Notes: a model not told the origin generated them from the sequence alone. 64,000 bases of DNA from Salinirubrum litoreum (GCF_020567425.1 NZ_JAJCVJ010000002.1:785068-849067); one strand, 5' to 3'. Counted from the stretch's first letter, positions 36,105-44,809 are shown. Translations and numbers: made by a program.

Positions 36105-36242
36105 GGATGGGTGGTCGGATGGCTGGGACTAAACGTTGTCTCGACTCCGAGACGTCTCTGAGAACTCTGGGTGTTCGGTCGTGGATCGCTCGGTCGGATC
36201 GGGCGATGACGGGGGGTGAAAGAGTCCAGACGACCTGTTTTC

Positions 36243-36740
36243 TGTGGAGTGGGTCGCGGACGACGAGGGGTGAAAGCCCCCGACCGCTCGACCTGCCGCG
36301 ACTTGGTGCGCTCCTCAGTCGGTAGAGCCAGCAAGCTGGCTCTCCCTCCCTGTGGTGCTAGCCGGCGTCGGGGGAGGGGTCGAGCGGTCGGCCCCTTTCA
36401 GTCCCGCCCGATGGATTCTGCGAGGACTCATGCAACGCCCGGTGGACCAGTCGGTTTCAGCGTGAGCGCCTACCTGCGACCGTCGGCGCGAGCTGAACTC
36501 GCGCCAGCCCACTCGACTGGTGAGTGTGATGTGGATCGAACCTTCGGATCGGGTGTCGCGGTAGCAGTCGGCGCGCGCGACTTGACGCGTGCGAGGGAGG
36601 TCTGCGGGCGGTGCTGAGAGCAGACCGAGGCTGGGGAGGGTCGAGGTGCTGTCGCGGTCTGCGGTGCGGTTCCTCGCGCTAGCACGAGTAGCGTTGCTGA
36701 TGCGGTCGCGGCCTGTGGCGCGGTCGCGGTCGAATAGTCC
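36243..36740 (+). ncRNA. Structured repeat element, copy C (candidate large ncRNA)
   Basis: Clearest structure of the family. The box GGACGACGAGGGGTGAAAGCCCCC spans 36258-36281. P1 is a perfect 14-bp helix: CCGACCGCTCGACC (36280-36293) with GGTCGAGCGGTCGG (36378-36391), while the loop motif TGAAAG (36271-36276) is complementary to CTTTCA (36395-36400). Inside P1 is a 9-bp hairpin (36324-36343). P2 is ACCAGTCG (36446-36453) with CGACTGGT (36514-36521), enclosing GGCGCGAG/CTCGCGCC. P3 is a 7-bp hairpin (36599-36626) with loop GGGCGGTGCTGAGA. The tail hairpin CGCTA/TAGCG is at 36677-36693. It fills most of the gap 36105-36889; from 36741 on only GCTGT-rich sequence is seen. Confidence 0.58.
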
Positions 36741-36889
36741 GTTTGCACCGGATCGAGTAGCGGTGCTGGTGCTGTCGTGGTCGGGGTCGCTGTTGCTGTC
36801 GTACTCTGAGTCGCAGTAGAGGTACCGAGTCTGTCACGATCACAGTTGACCGTCGCAACTAGAACGACACACCCACCAGCCGATTCCGC

Positions 36890-38239
36890 TTACGACTCCC
36901 GTCCTCTCGCCGTCATCTCCACCGCCTCCTGCGGGTGCATCGTCAGCGAGCCACGCAGGTCCAACTCGTCGTCCCGCGCGTAGTCCAGCGAGAACTGCTG
37001 AGCCACGGTGCCGAGGATCAGTTTCCCCTCCATCAGCGACAACTGCTTGCCGATGCAGTGGCGCGGGCCCCCGCCGAACGGGAAGAAGGAGAAGCGCGGG
37101 CGCTCGCTCCGGCGCTCCGGGTCCCAGCGACTCGGGTCGAACGTCTCCGGGTCGTCGTAGAAGCGCGGCGACCGGTGGGTCACCCACTGCGAGAGCAGGA
37201 GCATCGAGCCCTCCGGGATGCGGTAGCCGCCGAGTTTCACGTCCGTCTTCGGTTCCCGGAACAGCATGTACACCGGCGGGTAGATGCGCATCGCCTCCAG
37301 CATCACCTGCTCGGTGTACTGCAGGTCCCGCAGGTCCTCGGTCGTCGGGGTGCGCCCGCCGAGCACCTCGTCCAGTTCCGCGTGGAGTTTCGCCTCGACC
37401 TCGGGGTTCTGCGAGAGCAGGTACCACGTGTACGTCAGCGTCAGCGCGGTCGTGTCGTGGCCCGCCAACAGCATCGTGATCATCTCGTCGCGCAGTTCCC
37501 GTTCGGTCTGCTCGCCGCGACCCTGCGCCCGGAGGAGGATCGACAGCAGATCCATCGGCGGTTCGCCCTCGCCGGCCGGGTTGCCCTCGGTCCCGCGTCG
37601 CTCGGCGACGATGTCGTCGACGATGCTCTCCAGGGTGTCGACCGCCTCGTAGAACTCGCGGTTCTCGCGGGTCGGCACCCAGTTCGGGATCAAAAAGCGC
37701 CGGGGGTCCGGTTCGAAGCGGGCACCGAGCGGTTCGAGACACTCCTGGACCGTCGTGGTGCGCTCGTCGTCCAGTTCGACGCCGAGCATCACGTCGACGA
37801 TGATCCGCAGGGTGAGGCGGGCCATCTCGTACTGCACGTCGAACGTCTCGCCGGCCTCCCAGCCGTCGAGCATCGCCGAGACGTAGTCCGTCATCGTCTC
37901 GTCGAAGCCGCCGAGTCGCTGCATCCGGAAGGCGGGGTTGGCGAGGTCGCGCTGTTTGCGCCACTGGTCGCCGTCGCTGAGCAGGAGGCCGTCGCCCAGC
38001 AGGTCGTCCATCGCGTCGTCGAGTTTGGGCTTCCGGTACTGGCTCGCCTCGGAGACCAGCACGCGTTCGATGTCGGCCGGGTTCGTCAGGAGGAACGTCT
38101 CGTTGGGGCCGAGGTCGAACCGCACCACGTCGCCGTAGGCGTCGGCACACGAGCGGAGGAAGGAGAACGGGTCGCGGGCGAATCGCTGACTCGTCCCGAA
38201 CAGGGGCACGCCCTTCGGTCCGGGGGGCTGCGTTGACAT
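36890..38239 (-). CDS. Cytochrome P450
   Basis: 449 residues. The I-helix motif is LLAGHDTTALTLTYTWYLL, the ExxR motif is in MLEAMRIYPPVYMLFREP, and the haem loop FFPFGGGPRHCIGKQLSL places the ligand at Cys395. The order and spacing match class-I-like soluble P450s of the CYP102/147-like group; there is no N-terminal membrane anchor. It hydroxylates a small hydrophobic substrate, not identifiable here; redox partners are not adjacent. A TATA-like CCTTTGATAC lies just upstream of the ATG, so expression is probably leaderless. Confidence 0.93.
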   Translation of the reverse strand: MSTQPPGPKGVPLFGTSQRFARDPFSFLRSCADAYGDVVRFDLGPNETFLLTNPADIERVLVSEASQYRKPKLDDAMDDLLGDGLLLSDGDQWRKQRDLANPAFRMQRLGGFDETMTDYVSAMLDGWEAGETFDVQYEMARLTLRIIVDVMLGVELDDERTTTVQECLEPLGARFEPDPRRFLIPNWVPTRENREFYEAVDTLESIVDDIVAERRGTEGNPAGEGEPPMDLLSILLRAQGRGEQTERELRDEMITMLLAGHDTTALTLTYTWYLLSQNPEVEAKLHAELDEVLGGRTPTTEDLRDLQYTEQVMLEAMRIYPPVYMLFREPKTDVKLGGYRIPEGSMLLLSQWVTHRSPRFYDDPETFDPSRWDPERRSERPRFSFFPFGGGPRHCIGKQLSLMEGKLILGTVAQQFSLDYARDDELDLRGSLTMHPQEAVEMTARGRES

Positions 38240-38354
38240 GAAACCAGTGTAAGGGATGGTGCAGTATCAAAGGTTCGCCCGGTCGCGGGGGTGTGCTCGA
38301 ATCGCCTCCAGTGGGCCGTGACCCGGCGTCACACACCGCCGACCGTTCCGAAGT

Positions 38355-38479
38355 GCTTAACCCCGACGCCGGGGTACGACCGATAACTCGCTGGCGGACG
38401 GGCTCCAGCGGGCACCCGCGAACGCGGGACGAAATGTGGGCTTCACGGCCTGAATCGCAAGCGCCCGTGGTGACCAACC
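38355..38479 (+). promoter_or_regulatory. rpl15e promoter and ~97-nt structured leader
   Basis: GCTTAACC (TATA-like, 38355-38362) is followed by an unusually long 5' UTR for haloarchaea: with a start near 38383 it spans about 97 nt to ATG 38480. It contains a hairpin CCCGCG-AA-CGCGGG (38415-38428) and complementary CACGG (38444-38448)/CCGTG (38465-38469). A structured leader before a ribosomal protein gene is a common site of autoregulation. Protein binding is not shown by the sequence. Confidence 0.5.
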
Positions 38480-39070
38480 ATGGCACGAAGCTTCTACTCA
38501 CACATCAAGGACGCGTGGCGGAACCCCGGCGACGGGCAACTCGCCGAACTGCAGTGGCAACGAAAACAGGACTGGCGCAAGCAGGGCGCCATCGAGCGCA
38601 TCGAGCGCCCGACCCGCCTCGACAAGGCCCGGGAACTCGGCTACAAGGCCAAGCAGGGCATCGTCGTGGTCCGTGTCTCGGTCCGAAAGGGCACGGCGCG
38701 GAAACAGCGCTTCAAGGCCGGTCGCCGGTCGAAGCGACAGGGTGTCAACCGCATCTCCCGCCGGAAGTCGATCCAGCGCATCGCGGAGGAGCGCGCCGCC
38801 CGGAAGTACCGGAACCTGCGCGTGCTCAACTCCTACTGGGTCGGTGAAGACGGCTCCCAGAAGTGGCACGAGATCATCCTCGTCGATCCGAACCACCCGG
38901 CCATCGAGAACGACGACGACCTCAACTGGATCTGCGACAACAGCCACAAGGGGCGCGCGTTCCGCGGCCTGACGAACGCCGGCACGTCGAACCGCGGCCA
39001 GACGACGAAGGGCAAGGGGACGGAGCACACCCGGCCCAGCATCCAGAGCGGCACGACGCGCGGCAAGTAA
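38480..39070 (+). CDS. rpl15e: Large-subunit ribosomal protein L15e
   Basis: 196 residues. It starts [28 protein letters not shown], the L15e signature, and contains [31 protein letters not shown] and the C-terminal [20 protein letters not shown]-like stretch ([13 protein letters not shown]). It is basic with fewer acidic residues than its neighbours, as expected for an rRNA-binding protein. It binds 23S rRNA in the 50S subunit. A TTTTT run (39105-39109) ~35 nt after the stop is the likely terminator. Confidence 0.97.
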   Translation: MARSFYSHIKDAWRNPGDGQLAELQWQRKQDWRKQGAIERIERPTRLDKARELGYKAKQGIVVVRVSVRKGTARKQRFKAGRRSKRQGVNRISRRKSIQRIAEERAARKYRNLRVLNSYWVGEDGSQKWHEIILVDPNHPAIENDDDLNWICDNSHKGRAFRGLTNAGTSNRGQTTKGKGTEHTRPSIQSGTTRGK

Positions 39071-39104
39071 GTCGCTGTATCGTCGACTGCGATCCGAGTC
39101 CGAC

Positions 39105-39109
39105 TTTTT
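39105..39109 (+). terminator. Likely rpl15e terminator T-run
   Basis: TTTTT 35 nt after the rpl15e stop, preceding repeat copy D which is oriented on the opposite strand. Archaeal termination at T-runs is known; this site is positional inference. Confidence 0.4.
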
Positions 39110-39124
39110 CGACGGTGACGTGAT

Positions 39125-39731
39125 CGGGAGTGACGACCGAATCGAGAGGGCCGGAACAGCGACGAGTACCACACCGCCACCCGCGACAGCACCGCACCTC
39201 GTCCTCCCCAGCCTCGGGTTCCTCTCGGCACCGCCCGGAACCCTCCCTCGCGCACGTCCCTCGCGCGCGCCGACCGCAACGGCGACGATCACATCGAACC
39301 GTAGTTCACGACAAAATCGCCAGTCGAGCGGGGTGGCGCGACATCTCACCGGGATGCACCCGGTTCGGGTGCCACACCTCGGCGGCGTGAGGCCGCCTCG
39401 GGCACCACACCTCGCCGCCGTAAGGTCGCCTCGGGTACCACACCTCGCCGCCGTGAGGCCACCTCGGGCACGCCGACGGTCGCAAGGAGGCCATCGCTGA
39501 TCCGACTGGTCCACCGGGAGGTGCGTGCGCTTTCACAGACGACACCGCGTGTGACTGAACGGGGCCGATCGCTCGATCCACCTCTCGACGCCGGTATAGC
39601 ATGGCGAGACCCTGGTCTCGCCGGCAGACGGGCGAGGCTTAGTTCGCCCGTCAGCACCGCAGAGAGAGAGAGCGAGCAGTTGGGGACTTTCACCCCTCGT
39701 CGTCACCGACCAACTCGACAGAAGTCACATC
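39125..39731 (-). ncRNA. Structured repeat element, copy D (opposite strand)
   Basis: Reads leftward from 39731. The 5' segment GATGTGACTTCTGTCGAGT (39713-39731) is identical to copy A, then GACGACGAGGGGTGAAAGTCCCC (39682-39704), a hairpin GGCGAGACC/GGTCTCGCC (39603-39622), and GGCCCCGTTCAGTC. P2 is ACCAGTCG (39503-39510) with CGACTGGC (39319-39326). P3 is GGGTTCC/GGAACCC (39216-39243) with loop GGGCGGTGCCGAGA, and then GAGGCTGGGGAGG. Inside P2 is a tandem array of three 33-bp units (39366-39464). It fills most of 39071-39874 between rpl15e and the secreted protein gene. Arg/Pro-rich ORFs across it are not conserved between copies. Confidence 0.57.
39366..39464. repeat. Three 33-bp tandem repeats inside copy D
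   Basis: Three consecutive 33-bp units (39366-39398, 39399-39431, 39432-39464) of the form CGGGYRCCACACCTCGSCG..., about 85-90% identical; a fourth partial copy starts at 39465. Copy A has a single matching unit near 10330-10352, so D has expanded it. Each unit carries a short GGCGGC/GCCGCC-type stem on the element strand. Confidence 0.7.
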
Positions 39732-39874
39732 GACCGACGACCTCCACCTTTCGTCACCATCGACCACCGAGCCAGCATTCACACCGACGAGAGCCAGCCA
39801 CCCCGCACCATCCACGTAGCCACCAGCCACCGGCGACACCGATAAACGGCCGCAACCCGTGGTAACGATAACAC

Positions 39875-41506
39875 ATGAACCGGGTCCTCGCAGTCGTCTT
39901 CACACTCCTCCTCTGCGTGCCGACCGGCGCGGTCGCGGTGCCCGACGCCCGACTCACCGTCTCCGACGTGACCGTCAGTCCCGACTCACCCGTCGTCGGC
40001 GAGACCATCACCGTCTCCGCGACCGTGCAGAACTCCGCCGGCAGTGACTCACCGGCCCAGATCAAGCGCGTCGAACTCCGGGACGCGAACGGGGATCGAC
40101 TCACACGCGCGAACAACCTCGGCTCGCTGTCGGGCGGCGACAGCCTGACCGTCCCGCTGACCGTCTCCTTCGACGACCCCGGCACGCGGGACCTCCAACT
40201 GCGGGTCGTCGCCGAGGACGCCGACGGCGACGAGGTGACGCTCACCCGGCCGGTGCCGGTCGCAGTCGAGACCGCCAGCCCGCAGGCCGAGATCACCGTC
40301 GCCGATCCCGCCGTGGACTCGCCGACCCGCGTGGCCGTCGAACTGTCGAACCCCGCCGCGACGGCGGTCCGGAATCTGGAAGTCACGTTCGCCGACTCGC
40401 TGGGCGCGCCGACGGTCGACCGCAGGGTCGTCCCGCAACTCGACGCCGGCGAGACGACCGTGGTGAACCTGACGACCGTCCCGGCCGACTCGGGCACCCA
40501 GCGACTCGAAGTGAACGTCTCCTTCACCGGCGCGTCCGGCACCGAGCAGGTGCGGACCGTCGGCCGGACCGTCGACGTCGAACCCTACCGCGACGACCTC
40601 GGTCTCTCCGTCTCGCGTGTCCAACCCGAGGAGCAAGATGCCGGCGTGGCCGGCGGTGCCGGTGGCCTCGCGGGCTTACTCGGCGGCGCGGCCGGCGGTG
40701 CCGGCGGCGGCCAGTTGACACAGGGCGGGAGCGAGGAGGCCGACCCGACCGGCCGCGTCGCGGTGGAAGTCACCAACTTCGGGAGCGTCGTGGCCGACGA
40801 CGTGGTCGTCACGCCCGTCGCCGGCAACCGGACGCTCCCGCGCGTGGTCCTCGGCGACCGACTCGCACCCGGCGAGTCCGGGACGGTCGAAGTCGATCTG
40901 AGCGAAGTCAGGGACAGAACCGCCGTCGAGTTCCGCGTCGACTACCGGGCCGGCGTCCGCGACAGCAGGACGACCGCGACCTACGACTGGCGACCGGCGG
41001 TCGCCGAGTTGACCGTCACCGACCTCGACGTGACCGTCGGCGAAGACGGAGAGGTTCGGATCACCGGCAACGCCGCGAACGTCGGCGACGGCGAGGCGAC
41101 CGGCGTGGTCGTCTCGGTCGTCCCGAGCGAGGGCGTCAGTCCGGCGTACCCCCAGCGCGACTACTTCGCGGGGACAATCGCCGGGAGCGACTTCGCGCCC
41201 TTCGACCTGACCGCAGAGGTCACAGACGGCGTCGAGTCGGTGACGGTCCGCATCACCTACCGGACCGACGGCGTGCCCGTCACCCGCGAGATCGCGGTCC
41301 CGGTCCCGAGCGACGACGGCGGTGGCGGCGCACTCGCCAGTCTCGGCGGCGCGACCACTGCCGGCGTCCCGGCCGGTGTCGTCCTCGTCGGCCTGTTGGC
41401 GGTCGGTCTCGTCGGTGCCGGGACGCTCGTCCGAGGACGGCGTGGCGACGACCACGACACCGAGCGCCCGGGTCGGCCGGGTGACGGCGACAGTCGACGC
41501 AGATGA
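39875..41506 (+). CDS. Secreted beta-sandwich (CARDB/COG1361-like) protein with C-terminal anchor
   Basis: 543 residues. The N-terminal signal peptide MNRVLAVVFTLLLCVPTGAVA is followed by repeated ~100-residue beta-sandwich units (VTVSPDSPVVGETITVSATV; ITVADPAVDSPTRVAVELSN; LTVTDLDVTVGEDGEVRITGN), typical of CARDB/NPCBM-like extracellular domains. A Gly-rich spacer GGAGGLAGLLGGAAGGAGGG sits near 255-280, and a C-terminal helix AGVVLVGLLAVGLVGAG with RGRR stop anchors it. It overlaps the following ABC permease by ATGA, so it probably works as the extracellular partner of that permease, as MacA-like or lipoprotein-linked adaptors do. TATA-like CCGATAAACGG at ~39838. Confidence 0.8.
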   Translation: MNRVLAVVFTLLLCVPTGAVAVPDARLTVSDVTVSPDSPVVGETITVSATVQNSAGSDSPAQIKRVELRDANGDRLTRANNLGSLSGGDSLTVPLTVSFDDPGTRDLQLRVVAEDADGDEVTLTRPVPVAVETASPQAEITVADPAVDSPTRVAVELSNPAATAVRNLEVTFADSLGAPTVDRRVVPQLDAGETTVVNLTTVPADSGTQRLEVNVSFTGASGTEQVRTVGRTVDVEPYRDDLGLSVSRVQPEEQDAGVAGGAGGLAGLLGGAAGGAGGGQLTQGGSEEADPTGRVAVEVTNFGSVVADDVVVTPVAGNRTLPRVVLGDRLAPGESGTVEVDLSEVRDRTAVEFRVDYRAGVRDSRTTATYDWRPAVAELTVTDLDVTVGEDGEVRITGNAANVGDGEATGVVVSVVPSEGVSPAYPQRDYFAGTIAGSDFAPFDLTAEVTDGVESVTVRITYRTDGVPVTREIAVPVPSDDGGGGALASLGGATTAGVPAGVVLVGLLAVGLVGAGTLVRGRRGDDHDTERPGRPGDGDSRRR

Positions 41507-42834
41507 GCGACGACGAGCGATCCCGGGGCGGCGACGACCACACCCGACGCGACGGCGGCGAGTCCACGGGGTCGGGGGCCGGCCACGGCGGATCGTCGGG
41601 CGGGGGGACCGGGCGGCCGAACCCGGTACCGGGATCGAGCGCGAGCGACGGGACCGGCAGTCGCGTCTCGTCGCGCCGACGCCGACTGATCGAGCGCATC
41701 GACGACGCGGTGCCGGAGTTGTTCTTCGCCAGACGCACGTTCGACCGGAATCGCTTGCGGGCCGGTCTCGCGGCGCTCGGCATCGTCATCGGCGTGTTCG
41801 CCATCGCCACGCTCGGCATCCTGGGCAGCGTCCTCCAACTGACCGCCAGCGACGCACTCGGCGACCTCGGCAACCAGGTGATCGTCAGCCCGAACCAAGA
41901 CGCCGGTGCCGAGACGCTCGATCCCCGCGCAGTCCAGCAGATCCAGCGCATCGGCGAGGACGCGACCGTGGTCCCGATCATCTCCGGCGGGACGGTGGTT
42001 CGACGCGGCGAAGACCGCCAGACGTTCGCCACCGTCTACGGGATGGACCGGCCGGGGGCGCTGTTCACCGCCGGATCGGGCGAACTCCCGGCACGCCACC
42101 AGCGCGGAGCCATCGTCGGGAGCGGCGTCGCCGAGGAACTCGGCGTCGAGGTCGGGCGAACGATCACGGTCGAGGGGCGCGACTACCGGGTCATCGCGGT
42201 GCTGGCGGCCGACGACTCGATCACGCCGATCCGCCCGGACAACGCCGTCATCCTGCCCGAGAGCGTCTTCGTCGCCGACGGCTACAACCAGGTGATCGTG
42301 AACGCCGACTCCGGCACCGAGGCCGGTCGGATCGCCGAACGGATCAGGACCGAAGTGAACGCGCGTGAAGAACGCGTCTCGGTCTTCGAACTCTCGTCGA
42401 TCATCCGCGAGATCGACCGGTTCTTCGGCCTGCTGAACGCCTTCCTGCTCGCCATCGGTTCCATCTCGCTACTCGTCGCCGGGGTCGCCATCCTCAACGT
42501 GATGCTGATGTCGACCACCGAACGCCGCGAGGAGATCGGAGTACTCCGGGCCGTGGGCGTCCAGAAAGAGGACGTCCTCCGACTGATTCTCACCGAGGCG
42601 GCCCTGCTCGGTATCGTCGGCGGCGCGGTCGGCGTCCTCCTCAGTGCCGGGGTCGCCCTCGCGCTCTGGCTCGCCATCCCCGAGGTGACACTCTCGACCA
42701 TCCTCGCGCCCCGGAACGGCGGCTACCTCCTGCTGGGGTTCGGATTCGGTATCGTCGTCAGTGTCCTCAGCGGGGCGTATCCGGCGTGGAAGGCGGCGAC
42801 CGACCGCCCGGTCGAGGCGTTACGTGGTCAGTAA
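41503..42834 (+). CDS. MacB/FtsX-type ABC transporter permease
   Basis: 443 residues from ATG 41503 (overlaps the preceding stop). After an acidic Gly/Ser N-terminus (~60 residues) there is a first helix (LRAGLAALGIVIGVFAIATLGILG), a ~250-residue extracytoplasmic MacB_PCD-like domain, and three C-terminal helices ending in GAYPAWKAATDRPVEALRGQ, the FtsX/MacB hallmark. It probably moves lipids, peptides or signals across the membrane. No ATPase gene is adjacent on either side. Confidence 0.88.
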   Translation: MSDDERSRGGDDHTRRDGGESTGSGAGHGGSSGGGTGRPNPVPGSSASDGTGSRVSSRRRRLIERIDDAVPELFFARRTFDRNRLRAGLAALGIVIGVFAIATLGILGSVLQLTASDALGDLGNQVIVSPNQDAGAETLDPRAVQQIQRIGEDATVVPIISGGTVVRRGEDRQTFATVYGMDRPGALFTAGSGELPARHQRGAIVGSGVAEELGVEVGRTITVEGRDYRVIAVLAADDSITPIRPDNAVILPESVFVADGYNQVIVNADSGTEAGRIAERIRTEVNAREERVSVFELSSIIREIDRFFGLLNAFLLAIGSISLLVAGVAILNVMLMSTTERREEIGVLRAVGVQKEDVLRLILTEAALLGIVGGAVGVLLSAGVALALWLAIPEVTLSTILAPRNGGYLLLGFGFGIVVSVLSGAYPAWKAATDRPVEALRGQ

Positions 42835-43035
42835 CGATTTATAATCAGGTATTTTCTCTCGGTGAGACTACGTATTCCGGACAGAGGAACCTCGAAACGG
42901 CGTAAAGTTTCCAAATGCGACTGGGAAGTCGGAGAGAGTATTCGATTATTCCAGTTCATCCCGCAATTCAACGACAGCTTTTTAAACGACCCTATTCCAT
43001 TCACGCACATCACTCCCCACGGGGCGTGACATCAT
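42835..43035 (+). promoter_or_regulatory. dpp operon promoter region
   Basis: A 201-bp AT-rich gap. GCTTTTTAAACGA (TATA core TTTTTAAA, 42978-42986) is the best promoter, placing transcription start about 25-30 nt before ATG 43036. Upstream TTTATAATCAGG (42839-42850) and AGTATTCGATTATTCC are further AT-rich sites. This separates the dpp operon from the ABC permease. Confidence 0.5.
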
Positions 43036-44718
43036 ATGACGGATGACGACCAATACAGCAGACTACTGAATCGGCGGCGGATGCTTCAGGGCATCGGCGG
43101 CGTCGGTATCGCCGGACTAGCCGGCTGTACCGGCGGCGGTGACACCACGAGTACGCCCACGAGTGGTGGCGGCGGCGAAGACACCGAGACCGAGAGCGAC
43201 ACGGAGGAGACGACCTCCGCGCCGAGCGGCGGCTCGCTCCGGATCGCGCTCGTCAAGAGCCCACTGGAGTTCGACCCGATCATCCTGAACGACGTGCCGT
43301 CACAGCAGGTCGCACAGAACATCTTCGAGGGGCTGTACGCCTACGACGAGACCACCGGTATCGTGCCGGAACTCGCCACGGGCGAGCCCGAGGTGTCCAA
43401 CGGCGGCGAGCGCTACGTCGTCGAGATGACGGGTGACGCCACGTTCCACAACGGCGACCCCGTCACGGCCGAAGACGTGAAGTACTCCTTCGAGGCACCG
43501 GTGGCCGAGGAGACCGAGAACGCCTCCGAACTGAACATGATCGACTCGATCAGCGTCGTCGACGAGACGACCGTTCAGTTCGACCTCAAGTACCCGTACG
43601 GGCCGTTCATGACGGCGCTGACGTGGAGCGTCGTCCCGATGTCGGTCCGCGAGGACGACCCGGACGCGTTCAACACGTCCATGCCGATCGGCTCCGGTCC
43701 CTTCGAGTTCGTGGACTGGCAGGAGGGCGAGTTCGTCCAGATCCAGCGGTACGAGGACTACTGGGGCGAACCGAAGGCGAACCTCGAGGAAGTCGAGTTC
43801 GTACCGGTCGAGGAGGCGACGACCCGCGTCACCACCCTCCGGAACGGCGAGAACGACGTGATCGAGGAGATCCCGCCACAGCTGTACACCACGGTCGAGG
43901 GTATCAGCGACGCGGACATCCAGGAAGTGCCCGGTATCGGCTACTTCTACCTCGCCTTCAACTGCAACGAGGGACCGACGGCGGACCCGCTCGTCCGCGA
44001 GGCAGTCGACTACTGCTTCTCGATGGATCAGGCGGTCTCGAACTTCGTCGAGCCGACCGGCGTCCGGCAGTACAGCCCGCTCCCGCGTTCCATCGCGGAA
44101 GACTGGAACATGCCGCTCGACGAGTGGGAGGCGATCCCCCACGAGAAGAACATCGACGAGGCACAGGCGCTGTTCGAGGAGGCGGGCGTCTCCACGGACT
44201 ACAGCTGGCGCATCATCGTGCCCCCGGACGACAAGCGTGAACAGATCGGTATCACGGTGTCGAACGGGCTGCAGGAGGCTGGCTTCGACGCCAGCGTCCA
44301 GCGGCTCGACTGGGGTGCGTTCCTGGAGCAGTACGTCTCCGGGAGCGAGGACGACTACAACATGTACACGCTGGGCTGGTCCGGCACGCCCGACCCCGAC
44401 GCGTTCACCTACTACCTGTTCGGCCGGGACGAGAACACCCTCGGCGTCACGAACGGGACGTTCTACGGGAACAACAGCGAGAACGGCAAGACGGTGAGCG
44501 AGAAGTTCATCCAGGCCCGGCAGGTGCCCGAGCGCGCGGAGCGCCAGACGCTGTACCAGGAGGCCATCACCACCCTGCTGGAGGACCGCGCACACCTGCC
44601 CGCCTACAACCTCAAGAACAGCTTCGGTGTCAAGAACTACGTCAACGACTTCGCCGAGCACCCGGTGGACAGCTTCCACCTCGTGAGCAATCACAACAAC
44701 GTCTCGGTGAACCAGTAG
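43036..44718 (+). CDS. dppA: Peptide ABC transporter substrate-binding lipoprotein (DppA-like)
   Basis: 560 residues. A Tat motif NRRRMLQGIGGVG precedes a lipobox LAGC with Cys31, then an acidic Thr/Gly linker. The mature part is an SBP_bac_5 fold: FDPIILNDVPSQQVAQNIFEGLY, TGDATFHNGDPVTAEDVKYSFEAP (family signature) and GWSGTPDPDAFTYYLFG. It is anchored outside the membrane and delivers di-/oligopeptides to the DppBC channel. First gene of a five-gene operon; 91 nt separate it from dppB. Confidence 0.93.
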   Translation: MTDDDQYSRLLNRRRMLQGIGGVGIAGLAGCTGGGDTTSTPTSGGGGEDTETESDTEETTSAPSGGSLRIALVKSPLEFDPIILNDVPSQQVAQNIFEGLYAYDETTGIVPELATGEPEVSNGGERYVVEMTGDATFHNGDPVTAEDVKYSFEAPVAEETENASELNMIDSISVVDETTVQFDLKYPYGPFMTALTWSVVPMSVREDDPDAFNTSMPIGSGPFEFVDWQEGEFVQIQRYEDYWGEPKANLEEVEFVPVEEATTRVTTLRNGENDVIEEIPPQLYTTVEGISDADIQEVPGIGYFYLAFNCNEGPTADPLVREAVDYCFSMDQAVSNFVEPTGVRQYSPLPRSIAEDWNMPLDEWEAIPHEKNIDEAQALFEEAGVSTDYSWRIIVPPDDKREQIGITVSNGLQEAGFDASVQRLDWGAFLEQYVSGSEDDYNMYTLGWSGTPDPDAFTYYLFGRDENTLGVTNGTFYGNNSENGKTVSEKFIQARQVPERAERQTLYQEAITTLLEDRAHLPAYNLKNSFGVKNYVNDFAEHPVDSFHLVSNHNNVSVNQ

Positions 44719-44809
44719 ACGTACCCCCCTCGACTTTCGATTTATGCACGTGCAACGAGAACTACGGAGCGGCAGACGCGCGCACAGCACCCGGAGGTGG
44801 CACTGACAG

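Noticed and set aside
36310-36343. tRNA D-arm-like segment in repeat copy C (GCTC...AGTCGGTA...GAGC)
   Set aside because: No matching anticodon or T-arm follows, and the same bases form a perfect 9-bp hairpin instead.
39366-39480. CRISPR-like short repeats
   Set aside because: The 33-bp units are directly abutting with no unique spacers, and no cas genes are present in the window.
42828-43013. 61-aa ORF on the minus strand in the dpp promoter gap
   Set aside because: Lacks the acidic bias of haloarchaeal proteins and overlies the promoter's AT-rich sites.
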